Below, in pieces: positions 1 to 5,670 of a stretch of 6,881 nucleotides of DNA (its first letter is position 1; each line of letters opens with the position of its first letter). The stretch comes from Gammaproteobacteria bacterium. GTDB lineage: Bacteria; Pseudomonadota; Gammaproteobacteria; Pseudomonadales; Azotimanducaceae. Made by a program: the position numbers and the translations under genes. Location of the stretch: assembly GCA_009840715.1 (NCBI GenBank), contig VXNE01000620.1, positions 1 through 6,881 of the forward strand, written 5' to 3'. The notes beneath the pieces are model-generated. The model had not been told where the DNA came from, did not search any database, and worked only from the letters and a program-made list of their open reading frames with translations.

Positions 1-259
1 GATTGTCCATCTCGTCGGTGACGATCACCCGGTGCGGCATGCCCCACTTGCTGGCGAGGGTCTCCGAGAGGGCCAGGTCGCTGCGTTTCAGGCTCGGCGA
101 CCCCGACGTGACCGCAAGCGCCTTCTCGCCGAGGACCTCGGCGGTGACGTAGGCCACCAGGGACGAGTCCACCCCGCCCGAATAGGCGATGAGGGCCGAG
201 TCGAAACCCCCGATGAGTTCCTTCAGGGCGGCGTAGCGATCTGTCGTGGCTGCGTCCAT
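1..259 (-). CDS. larE: LarE, pyridinium-3,5-biscarboxylate mononucleotide sulfurtransferase (N-terminal 86 residues; gene runs off the left edge)
   Basis: LarE is the cytoplasmic PP-loop enzyme that turns the two carboxylates of the LarB product into thiocarboxylates, the second step of nickel-pincer nucleotide synthesis. Translating the minus strand from ATG at 259 gives MDAATTDRYAALKELIGGF, then the ATP-binding PP-loop YSGGVDSSLVA at residues 26-36, the family stretch AVTSGSPSLKRSD near 49-61, and HRVIVTDEMDN at 76-86, where the window ends. The ATG is chosen because the PP-loop then starts at a normal distance and a promoter-like element lies just upstream. The C-terminal part carrying the sulfur-donor cysteine or the cluster-binding cysteines is outside the window, so the LarE subtype (sacrificial or Fe-S-dependent) cannot be told. 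It shares strand and pathway with larC and larB but is separated from them by two antisense genes. Confident on family. Confidence 0.9.
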   Translation of the reverse strand, partial: MDAATTDRYAALKELIGGFDSALIAYSGGVDSSLVAYVTAEVLGEKALAVTSGSPSLKRSDLALSETLASKWGMPHRVIVTDEMDN

Positions 260-273
260 GGGGGCATGTTAAC
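260..273 (-). promoter_or_regulatory. larE start-proximal promoter/operator motif (GTTAACAT)
   Basis: Read on the minus strand, the bases before larE are GTTAACATGCCCCC followed by ATG. The hexamer TAACAT (271-266) matches 4 of 6 bases of a sigma-70 -10 element and ends exactly 6 nt before the start codon, so transcription would begin on or next to the A of ATG. There is no Shine-Dalgarno sequence. The same motif precedes larC (15 of 17 positions including the ATG). No convincing -35 element is visible at 15-18 nt spacing. It could be a -10 box, a shared regulator site (GTTAAC is palindromic), or both. Confidence 0.45.
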
Positions 274-311
274 CCGGTTGTCGTCCCCGGACCGCTCGCG
301 CAACGGGAGCG

Positions 312-317
312 TACAAT
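312..317 (+). promoter_or_regulatory. -10-like hexamer TACAAT before the cassette
   Basis: TACAAT matches 5 of 6 bases of the sigma-70 -10 consensus and ends 8 nt before GTG 326. Transcription would start at about 324-326, consistent with a leaderless or near-leaderless message for the first cassette gene. No good -35 is seen 16-18 nt upstream. The whole divergent gap between larE and this gene is only about 66 nt, so the two promoters lie back to back. Confidence 0.4.
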
Positions 318-325
318 GCCCTCCC

Positions 326-787
326 GTGGCCGATACCCCCGCACAGGAGATGATCGTCACCTGGGGCGATCCCCGGGAAACGAAGCCGTGCGACCTCTTG
401 CCACCCGGCGCGTTTTACGGCGAGGAGGCCCCACGCCCTCCCGCGGAGTTGCTGCGGAGTTGTGGCGTCGACGCCGGGATTCCCATCGGTCCGAAGAGCC
501 GCACCGTCGAAATGGGTCTGTTCTCCGAATGCGCCGGGTGGCGCACACCGCCGACGGCAGCGGAGCTGTACCACGCCATGCGGGCGCCACGGCCGACCAC
601 GAGGCAGGCGCTGGTGATGCGGACCTGGCTGCGCGCGGCCTCGTTCAGCGAGCTGCTCGGCGGCTGGATCGAGTACGCCTACACCTGGCGCGATCTCGTC
701 CAGGCGGCACACCGGACCGGACCGCATCGCAACGAACTCAAGCACTGGCTGAACGATTTCGCGCGCCCCGATCACAGGTCCCGGTAG
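326..787 (+). CDS. Unrecognised 153-residue protein, first gene of a nucleotidyltransferase cassette
   Basis: I do not recognise this protein. It is soluble-looking, with no signal peptide, membrane segment or obvious DNA-binding motif. The N-terminal half is Pro/Gly-rich (PCDLLPPGAFYGEEAPRPP). The C-terminal half looks helical and rich in Trp, Arg and His (for example MRTWLRAASFSELLGGWIEY, then AYTWRDLVQAAHRTGPHRNE). The codon pattern, G/C-rich third positions throughout, supports this frame over the overlapping alternatives. The start is uncertain: GTG 326 lies 8 nt after a TACAAT -10-like box, while ATG 350 (145 residues) has AGGAG directly abutting it, too close to act as a ribosome site. 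The stop is 6 nt before the AbiEii-like gene, so the two are almost certainly one transcript. By position it could be the antitoxin or partner of that protein, but it is shorter than classical AbiEi and shows no winged helix I can identify; this is inference from context only. Confidence 0.6.
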   Translation: MADTPAQEMIVTWGDPRETKPCDLLPPGAFYGEEAPRPPAELLRSCGVDAGIPIGPKSRTVEMGLFSECAGWRTPPTAAELYHAMRAPRPTTRQALVMRTWLRAASFSELLGGWIEYAYTWRDLVQAAHRTGPHRNELKHWLNDFARPDHRSR

Positions 788-793
788 CGGAAC

Positions 794-1681
794 GTGAGTA
801 TCTCCCTGACGCTCCCGGAACCGGCGCGGAGTCTCTTCCGAATGGTACGGGCCACCCTTGCGGAACTCCTGCCAACAGTGATCGACAGCGATCTCGGCTG
901 GTGGTTGGGCGGAGGGACAGTACTCGCCGCCCAGTGGGAGCACCGGTTGAGCACGGACCTCGACATCTTCCTGCCGGCCGAAGCCAGCCTCACTACATTC
1001 GATCCGCGTTGGGCGCCGGACTTCCGCGACGCCATGCTGGGTCTTGGCGCGACTCGCATGGAGGTACAGCAACGCTCGGTCAAGACCTGGTTCCCCGCGG
1101 GGCGTCTCGAGATCACCGCTTTGGACCCCGTCCCGGCGCTTCCGCCACGCGCGGCGCGCATCGACGGCAGCGATGCCCGTCTCCTAGAGAACGCGTCGAT
1201 CCTCTGCGGAAAGCTGTATGGACGCGGTCGCCGGATGCCGGAACGGGATGTCTTCGACGTCTGCGTGGCCGCGACCGAGGATCCCGATGCGCTCCGGTGT
1301 GCGGTCAACCATGTCGGCCCGGACACGCGGCGCGAGATAGCCCATCTGCTGGCCATTGGCGCCGACATGTATCGCGAGTCCGCCCCGGAGGTGATCCTCG
1401 AGCCCGCTCCGCGTTTTGCCGATCTGCTGGAGGAAGCGCCGGAGCGGGCGGCGGAGCTCATCCGAGACGAAACCTGGGCGAGCACGGATTTCGACTACGC
1501 TCTGGAAGGCGCCGTCACCGTGACTGCGCGAACGGTCGGGGGAACGGTGGTGTCGCGAACGTGCCGGTCGGGGCAAGCCCTGGCTGCGGCCATGCTCGGG
1601 ATGGGCCTTGAGGAAATGATGCTGGGTCCTTACGGCACGATGCGGGCGTTCGTGCAGGAGGTCGACACCCGGCTGCGCTAA
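794..1681 (+). CDS. AbiEii/AbiGii-type nucleotidyltransferase (toxin-like)
   Basis: A 295-residue protein with the minimal nucleotidyltransferase signature of the AbiEii/AbiGii toxin family. WWLGGGTVLAAQWEHRLSTD begins at residue 36, giving the GG(G)T loop (39-42), H50-R51, S53 and the metal-binding pair D55/D57. A possible third acidic residue is E106 or D111 in LEITALDP. The family's second block is ILCGKLYGRGRRMPERDVFD (136-155), with K140, R151, D152 and D155. AbiEii proteins act in type IV toxin-antitoxin or phage-abortive systems; related enzymes add nucleotides to tRNA and block translation. The catalytic residues look intact. The start is GTG, 6 nt after the upstream stop, with only a weak GCGGA before it. 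It uses more A/T-ending codons (GTA, CCA, ACA, AGT, CTA) than the lar genes, and it lies antisense between larB and larE; both fit an acquired cassette. A housekeeping or resistance-type nucleotidyltransferase role cannot be excluded. Confidence 0.78.
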   Translation: MSISLTLPEPARSLFRMVRATLAELLPTVIDSDLGWWLGGGTVLAAQWEHRLSTDLDIFLPAEASLTTFDPRWAPDFRDAMLGLGATRMEVQQRSVKTWFPAGRLEITALDPVPALPPRAARIDGSDARLLENASILCGKLYGRGRRMPERDVFDVCVAATEDPDALRCAVNHVGPDTRREIAHLLAIGADMYRESAPEVILEPAPRFADLLEEAPERAAELIRDETWASTDFDYALEGAVTVTARTVGGTVVSRTCRSGQALAAAMLGMGLEEMMLGPYGTMRAFVQEVDTRLR

Positions 1682-1682
1682 T

Positions 1683-1700
1683 GGGCTCTTCGCAAGGCCC
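1683..1700. terminator. Small hairpin in the convergent gap
   Basis: GGGC-t-CTT-CGC-AAG-GCCC can fold into a 7-bp stem with one bulged base and a 3-nt loop. It fills most of the 23-nt gap between the convergent ends of the nucleotidyltransferase and larB. No T-run follows on either strand, so it is not a classical intrinsic terminator; it might still slow polymerase or protect RNA 3' ends. Short GC-rich hairpins arise by chance in this base composition. Confidence 0.25.
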
Positions 1701-1704
1701 GCAC

Positions 1705-2457
1705 CTACAGCCGGTTGATGCGGTTGGCGAGGAAGCCGGCGCCGAAGCCGTTGTCGATGTTCATGACGGCGACCCCGGAGGCGCAGCTGTTGAGCATCCC
1801 GAGAAGTGCGGCGATGCCGCCGAAGGAGGCGCCGTAGCCGATGCTCGTCGGGACGGCAATCACCGGCTTGTCGACCAGGCCGCCGACGACGCTCGGTAGC
1901 GCGCCCTCCATGCCCGCGACCACGATCACGACCCGGGCCTCGCGCAGTTCTGCGGCGCGCGCCAGCAGGCGGTGGATGCCGGCAACGCCGGCGTCCTGGA
2001 TGCGGATCACCGGGTTGCCGTAGAACTCGCAGGTGACCGCGGCCTCTTCCGCGACCGGCGCGTCCGACGTGCCCGCGGTGACGATGGCGACGCTCGTGTC
2101 TGCCTGGGCCACGGGGCCCTGTCGGAAGGTGAGGGCACGGGCGACCGGATGGTACTCGGCGCCGTCGAGTTCGCCCTTGATGTCGGCGTAGGTGTCCGGG
2201 TGCACCCGCGTCGCCAGGACGTTGTCGCCCCGGTCGCGGATCGCGCGGAACGTCTTGCTGATCTGCTCGGGGGTCTTGAACTCGCCGTAGATCACCTCGG
2301 GCGCGCCGGTACGCCGCGCGCGATCGTGATCCACGGTGACGTCGCCGGCCCGCTCGAAGTACGCGGCATCGATACGCTCGAGCGTGTCCGTCAGCGGCAG
2401 GTCACCGGCGCGGAACGCGTCCAGTACGTCCGCAAGGCGCTTCAGTCGTTCATCCAT
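1705..2457 (-). CDS. larB: LarB, nicotinic acid adenine dinucleotide carboxylase/hydrolase
   Basis: LarB starts nickel-pincer nucleotide synthesis: it carboxylates the pyridinium ring of nicotinic acid adenine dinucleotide at C5 and releases AMP, giving pyridinium-3,5-biscarboxylate mononucleotide. The 250-residue product is full length for the family. Residues 1-115 form the LarB-specific N-terminal part, with RRTGAPEVIYGEFKTPEQI near 48-66. Residues 120-250 are the PurE-like carboxylase domain: VAIVTAGTSDAPVAEEA (123-139), VVAGMEGALPSVVGGLVD (179-196), PTSIGYGASFGG (203-214), and the hallmark LNSCASGVAVMNIDNGFGAG (222-241). C225 aligns by motif with the active-site cysteine described for Lactobacillus plantarum LarB. 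The gene follows larC on the same strand with a 16-nt overlap of start and stop regions, which indicates co-transcription and probably translational coupling. It ends tail to tail with the nucleotidyltransferase gene, 23 nt apart. Confidence 0.95.
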   Translation of the reverse strand: MDERLKRLADVLDAFRAGDLPLTDTLERIDAAYFERAGDVTVDHDRARRTGAPEVIYGEFKTPEQISKTFRAIRDRGDNVLATRVHPDTYADIKGELDGAEYHPVARALTFRQGPVAQADTSVAIVTAGTSDAPVAEEAAVTCEFYGNPVIRIQDAGVAGIHRLLARAAELREARVVIVVAGMEGALPSVVGGLVDKPVIAVPTSIGYGASFGGIAALLGMLNSCASGVAVMNIDNGFGAGFLANRINRL

Positions 2458-3644
2458 GCCGCGATCTCGCGTTCGGCGGCGTCCCTGGCCGCGAGGTAGT
2501 CCTCGCCCCGGTCACGCGCCAGGCGCAGCACATCATCGTACTCGGCCTTCCATCGGCGGCGGCCGTCCGGCAGCGTCGCGACCTTCACCCGCACGTCGCC
2601 GAGCGAAGTCGGCACCGTGACCGTCTCGCGCGGCAGCATCCACTTCTGCACGTCGCGGTAGCGCACGCCGATCGTCGTGGAATCCCGGACGAGCCGTTCG
2701 ACCACCCCGGGGAGGTCGTCCGGATGGGCCAGCACGGAGACCCGGTGCGCCGGGCGGGACTTCTTCATCAGGCCCGGCGTCACCATCACGTCCCGGGCGC
2801 CCGCCTCGAAGAGCGCCTCGATCAGGGGTTGAAACGCCTCGGGGCTCATGTCGTCGACGTTGCAGTCGATCTCGACGTTGGTTTCCGTCTCGTAGGCGGT
2901 AGCGGCCTTCGCCGCAGCCTCCGCCGTGCCGAGCAGGACGCGCAGCACGTTGGGAATCGCGAAGTCCTTCTGCCCGATGCCGTAGCCGACGCGCGCGCTT
3001 GTGAAGCGAGCAGGTTCTCCGAAGACGTCCACGGAGCCGCGCAGGATGGCCGCGCCGGTCGGCGTGGTGGTCTCCGCCTCGACGCGCCCGTAGCTGCAGG
3101 GCGCGCCCTCGAGCAGGGCGGCCGTCGCGGGCGCCGGCACGGGCATCAGGCCGTGGGCGCAACGCACCATGCCGCCGCCGACCTCCACGGTGCGCGACCA
3201 CGCCTTTTCGATGCCGAGCCAGTCGAGCCCGAGGGCGGCGGCGACGATGTCCACAATGGCGTCCGTGGCGCCCACCTCGTGGAAATGCACCTCTTCCACG
3301 CCGATGCCGTGGATCCCGGCCTCCGCCTCGGCCAGCGCCCGGAAGATGGCCGTGGCGCGCGTCTCGACCGCTGGCGAGTAACCGGCGTCCTGGATGATCT
3401 CCACGATGTGGGCCAGGCGGCGGTGGGGGCGCGGCGCATCCTCGGCCAGCCGCACCGTAGCCTGTGTCCCCGTGATCCCCATCTTGCGCCCGGGGGCGAG
3501 GACGAGTTCGAACTCCGACGCCAGGCGGAGTTTCCCGAGTTCCCCCTGGAGGTAGTCCTCCGGCACGCCGAGATCGGCCATCGCGCCGATGTGCATGTCG
3601 CCGGAGATGCCGCTGAAGCAGTCGTAGAGCAGGGCCGTGGCCAT
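2442..3644 (-). CDS. larC: LarC, nickel chelatase of the nickel-pincer nucleotide pathway
   Basis: LarC performs the last step: it inserts Ni into pyridinium-3,5-bisthiocarboxylate mononucleotide with CTP hydrolysis to give the nickel-pincer nucleotide. The 400-residue product opens with the family N-terminus LLYDCFSGISGDM (5-17). It continues with HRRLAHIVEII (74-84), the putative metal-site motif EEVHFHEVGATDAIVDIVAA (117-136), ETTTPTGAAIL (191-201), a short Ala-rich linker (about 240-253), and the C-terminal CTP/nickel domain with NVEIDCNVDDMSPEAF (256-271), TPGLMKKSRPAH (289-300) and DSTTIGVRYRDVQKW (321-335). There is no His-rich stretch of the kind seen in some LarC proteins. It is one uninterrupted reading frame, unlike Lactobacillus plantarum, where larC1 and larC2 are joined by frameshifting. 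ATG 3644 is favoured because the conserved N-terminus starts five residues in and a -10-like box ends 6 nt upstream. First gene of a larCB unit. Confidence 0.95.
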   Translation of the reverse strand: MATALLYDCFSGISGDMHIGAMADLGVPEDYLQGELGKLRLASEFELVLAPGRKMGITGTQATVRLAEDAPRPHRRLAHIVEIIQDAGYSPAVETRATAIFRALAEAEAGIHGIGVEEVHFHEVGATDAIVDIVAAALGLDWLGIEKAWSRTVEVGGGMVRCAHGLMPVPAPATAALLEGAPCSYGRVEAETTTPTGAAILRGSVDVFGEPARFTSARVGYGIGQKDFAIPNVLRVLLGTAEAAAKAATAYETETNVEIDCNVDDMSPEAFQPLIEALFEAGARDVMVTPGLMKKSRPAHRVSVLAHPDDLPGVVERLVRDSTTIGVRYRDVQKWMLPRETVTVPTSLGDVRVKVATLPDGRRRWKAEYDDVLRLARDRGEDYLAARDAAEREIAAWMND

Positions 3645-3658
3645 GGGGCGATGTTAAC
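3645..3658 (-). promoter_or_regulatory. larC start-proximal promoter/operator motif (GTTAACAT)
   Basis: On the minus strand GTTAACATCGCCCC runs straight into the larC ATG. TAACAT (3656-3651) resembles a -10 element and ends exactly 6 nt before the start codon, with no Shine-Dalgarno sequence between them. Including the ATG, 15 of 17 bases match the larE upstream region; the two differences are a GC/CG swap. The best -35-like sequence is TTGCGC (3677-3672) with a short 15-nt spacer, which is weak and lies inside the inverted repeat described separately. Confidence 0.45.
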
Positions 3659-3668
3659 TGAACGCGGT

Positions 3669-3706
3669 CCGGCGCAAGCTTGCGTTGCAAGGCTGCGTTG
3701 CGCCGG
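3669..3706. repeat. Inverted repeat between larC and the aminotransferase gene
   Basis: CCGGCGCAA (3669-3677) and TTGCGCCGG (3698-3706) are perfect 9-bp inverted arms separated by 20 nt, and the centre of symmetry falls on the palindrome TTGCAA (3685-3690). A 12-bp perfect palindrome CGCAAGCTTGCG (3673-3684) overlaps the left arm. The element lies 25 nt upstream of the larC start and overlaps the place where a larC -35 would sit, so an operator is possible. It could instead be a chance GC-rich repeat or an RNA hairpin in a longer aminotransferase leader. The rest of this 129-nt gap shows no gene. Confidence 0.45.
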
Positions 3707-3758
3707 GTTCGGCGTGCGGGCCGCGGCGCCGTGGCATGATCGAGCGGTCTTCACATCT

Positions 3759-3763
3759 GGAAG
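3759..3763 (+). promoter_or_regulatory. Ribosome binding site for the aminotransferase gene
   Basis: GGAAG lies 10 nt before ATG 3774. It is the reason for choosing this start over upstream in-frame codons, which would extend the protein into sequence antisense to larC. Confidence 0.45.
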
Positions 3764-3773
3764 CCCCCGGCCC

Positions 3774-4952
3774 ATGTGGCCGTGCAAGCAACTCGACCTC
3801 TCGTGGCGGGACTGGCGCTTCGCCCTGGGCTGCTGCCTTGCGCCGTCGCCGTGGGAGGAGTCGGCGGAACGGGTGGAGCGCCTGTGGCCATCCGGGCAAG
3901 GGGCCCTGGCGTGCCTCAACGTGCGTTCGGCCTTCGACCTCTATCTGCGTGTCAGACGGTGGCCGTCCGGCGACGAGATCGTGTTCTCGGCGCTGACGGT
4001 GCCCGACATGCCGGCGATCGCGCGGCGGCACGGCCTGCGGGTCGTACCCATCGACGTCGACGCCGAGACCGGCGCCTGGCGGGCGGACGATCTCGAGCGC
4101 GTCGTCGGGCCGAAGACGCGCGCGGTTGTCCTCACGCATCCTTTCGGGGCGCGACTCGACGTCGGGCCAGCCATCGCGCTCGCCCGTGCGCACGGCATCG
4201 TCGTCATCGAGGACTGTGCCCAGGCTTATCGTGGTCCGGGCTGGACCGGCCATCCGGACGCCGACCTCGCGCTCTTCTCCTTCGGCCCCATGAAGACGGC
4301 GACCGCGCTGGGCGGAGCGGTCGCGCATGTCCGCGACCCGGAAACCCGCGAGCGGATGCACCGGCAACGCGCCCGTGAGCCCGTGCAGCCGACGGCGGCG
4401 TTCCTGCGGCGCGTCCTGCTCGCAGGAGCGCTGAAGTGTGCCGGCAACCCGCGCATCTACGGCGCGCTGACGGCGGTCCTGGACGCGGTCGGCGCGGACC
4501 GCGAGCACTGGATACACCGCCTGACACGGAACACGCGACCCGGGACAGCGTCGCTGCGGCTACGTCCGTGTGCGGCACTGCTCGGGCTGCTCGAACGGCG
4601 GCTCTCGGAGGGAGATGCCCCGGTGACGCGGCGGACCGCTCCGGGCAGGGCGCTCTTCGAGGCCCTGGGACCAGGCGTCTGCCTCCCCACACGCGACGCC
4701 GAAGAGCACGCGTACTGGATGGTGCCGGTCCTCGTCCCGGACCCGGAGGCGTGCAAGCAGGTTCTGCGCCGTGCCGGCTTCGACGCCATGTCCGCGCGGC
4801 TTTGCGCCGTCCCGGGCGAAGGTGTCGACGTACCTGGCGCCAGGCGCCTGGCGAAGGCGGTCCATCTGCCGTTCGACCCGGACATGCCGCTCGACGAACT
4901 CGTGCGCCTCGGAGAGTCCATGAAGCGCTTCGACACGCGGGCACGCCCTTGA
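3774..4952 (+). CDS. DegT/DnrJ/EryC1/StrS-type PLP-dependent aminotransferase
   Basis: A 392-residue cytoplasmic protein of fold-type I PLP enzymes, the normal length for the DegT family, whose members usually aminate keto-sugars on nucleotide carriers. Visible motifs are FSALTVPDMPAIARRHGL (71-88), VVPIDVDAETGAW (90-102) with the cofactor-domain strand VVLTHPFGA (118-126), VVIEDCAQAY (143-152) with D147 expected to contact the pyridine nitrogen and Q150 near it, and FSFGPMKTATALGGAV (168-183) with K174 as the predicted Schiff-base lysine. The active site therefore looks intact. The start is ATG 3774, with GGAAG 10 nt upstream. The frame stays open far upstream, but that part is antisense to larC and has no family similarity. 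No sugar-nucleotide, glycosyltransferase or polysaccharide genes are nearby, so the substrate cannot be inferred. It is divergent from larC and 45 nt ahead of the methyltransferase-like gene. Confidence 0.85.
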   Translation: MWPCKQLDLSWRDWRFALGCCLAPSPWEESAERVERLWPSGQGALACLNVRSAFDLYLRVRRWPSGDEIVFSALTVPDMPAIARRHGLRVVPIDVDAETGAWRADDLERVVGPKTRAVVLTHPFGARLDVGPAIALARAHGIVVIEDCAQAYRGPGWTGHPDADLALFSFGPMKTATALGGAVAHVRDPETRERMHRQRAREPVQPTAAFLRRVLLAGALKCAGNPRIYGALTAVLDAVGADREHWIHRLTRNTRPGTASLRLRPCAALLGLLERRLSEGDAPVTRRTAPGRALFEALGPGVCLPTRDAEEHAYWMVPVLVPDPEACKQVLRRAGFDAMSARLCAVPGEGVDVPGARRLAKAVHLPFDPDMPLDELVRLGESMKRFDTRARP

Positions 4953-4964
4953 GGACTGCGCGTG

Positions 4965-4970
4965 TAGCAT
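4965..4970 (+). promoter_or_regulatory. Weak -10-like hexamer TAGCAT before the methyltransferase-like gene
   Basis: TAGCAT matches 4 of 6 bases of the -10 consensus in the 45-nt gap after the aminotransferase gene. Transcription from it would start near 4977, leaving about 21 nt before GTG 4998. No clear -35 is visible. Read-through from the aminotransferase gene is equally possible. Confidence 0.2.
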
Positions 4971-4997
4971 GGAGACATACGCATCGCGACACGAGCC

Positions 4998-5621
4998 GTG
5001 GCGACGTCAGACATTCCGGACAGCTTCTTCGAGCGGGTCGACACCAGTCCCGACGGCGAGTTCTATCGCGAGCCGCGGTTGGTCCAGCACATCGACCAGG
5101 TCACGATCGACGCGCTCACGCAGTGGTATCGCGAGTTCCTGCACGCCGAGGCCGACGTGCTCGACCTGATGTCCTCGTGGGTGTCCCATTACCCGTCGGA
5201 CCTGGCGCTCGGACGCGTGGCGGGCCTCGGCATGAACGCGGCGGAACTGGCCGCGAACCCGCGCCTGACGGAACACTGCGTCCACGACCTCAACGCCGTT
5301 CCCGAACTGCCGTACGAGGACGCGGCGTTCGATCGGGCGACCATCGCGGTCTCGATCCAGTACCTCGTGCGGCCGGTCGAAACGATGCGTTCCACCGCCC
5401 GGGTGCTGCGGCCCGGTGGGCGAATCTGCGTCGCCATGTCGCACCGTTGTTTCCCGACGAAGGCGATCCGGGCCTTCCACCAGTTGCCGCCCCGCGACCG
5501 CATAAGGCTCGTCGGGGCGTACCTGGATCTCGGAGGGTTCGAGGAAGTCGATTTCGTCGACCGTTCACCGCCGAGCGGCGATCCGCTCTGGATTGTCACC
5601 GGACGAACACCCGAAGGTTGA
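4998..5621 (+). CDS. Methyltransferase-like protein (class I SAM fold, degenerate motif I)
   Basis: A 207-residue protein resembling the Methyltransf_11 branch of class I SAM-dependent methyltransferases. Where motif I normally reads DxGxGxG it has DVLDLMSSWVSHYP (53-66), with no glycine loop. I recall this LDLxSSWVSH variant from a conserved bacterial/plant-type group, so it is probably a subfamily trait and not decay. Later blocks are recognisable: VAGLGMNAAEL (74-84, end of strand 2), HDLNAVPELPYEDAAFD (96-112, motif II region), IAVSIQYLVRP (116-126), and RVLRPGGRICVAMSHRCFPT (135-154, motif III). It is shorter than typical small-molecule methyltransferases. GTG 4998 is the first usable start after an in-frame TAG at 4965-4967; no good Shine-Dalgarno is seen. 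Substrate unknown. It lies 45 nt behind the aminotransferase and 55 nt ahead of dinB, which has its own promoter. Confidence 0.75.
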   Translation: MATSDIPDSFFERVDTSPDGEFYREPRLVQHIDQVTIDALTQWYREFLHAEADVLDLMSSWVSHYPSDLALGRVAGLGMNAAELAANPRLTEHCVHDLNAVPELPYEDAAFDRATIAVSIQYLVRPVETMRSTARVLRPGGRICVAMSHRCFPTKAIRAFHQLPPRDRIRLVGAYLDLGGFEEVDFVDRSPPSGDPLWIVTGRTPEG

Positions 5622-5641
5622 CCGGACCGTCGTTCCCGGGC

Positions 5642-5670
5642 TTGCATGCTGTTCATGCATACAGTATCTT
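5642..5670 (+). promoter_or_regulatory. dinB promoter (-35 TTGCAT, -10 TATCTT)
   Basis: TTGCAT (5642-5647) and TATCTT (5665-5670) each match 4 of 6 consensus bases and are separated by the ideal 17 nt. The -10 ends 6 nt before the dinB ATG, placing the transcription start at about the A of the start codon. The sequence between (GCCGAC) has no Shine-Dalgarno, so the dinB message is predicted to be leaderless. Confidence 0.6.
5649..5664 (+). promoter_or_regulatory. LexA (SOS) box upstream of dinB
   Basis: CTGTTCATGCATACAG matches the proteobacterial LexA consensus CTGT-N8-ACAG at every conserved position, with an AT-leaning centre in a very GC-rich surrounding. It occupies the -35/-10 spacer of dinB, the classic place for repression by LexA, and lies 12 nt before the start codon. 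This predicts SOS induction of dinB after DNA damage. Confidence 0.88.

Noticed and set aside
8..25. Possible adapter trace at the left end (CTCGTCGG resembles part of a Nextera primer)
   Set aside because: Only about seven bases match and the sequence encodes the conserved LarE stretch VTDEMDN, so it is genomic.
269..1485. Minus-strand open frames opposite the cassette
   Set aside because: Low-complexity Arg/Ser-rich translations antisense to supported genes, with no recognisable domain.
316..1611. Open frame of about 430 codons starting at ATG 316, with GGGAG upstream
   Set aside because: The product is an Arg/Gly/Pro-rich shadow with no motifs. It overlaps both cassette genes in another frame, one of which carries clear nucleotidyltransferase motifs, and its ATG overlaps the TACAAT -10-like box.
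2724..3773. Long in-frame open stretch upstream of the aminotransferase gene, which would give a 742-residue fusion
   Set aside because: It is antisense to larC, has no family similarity, and the aminotransferase has a proper ATG with GGAAG at 3774. Open antisense frames are expected at this GC content.
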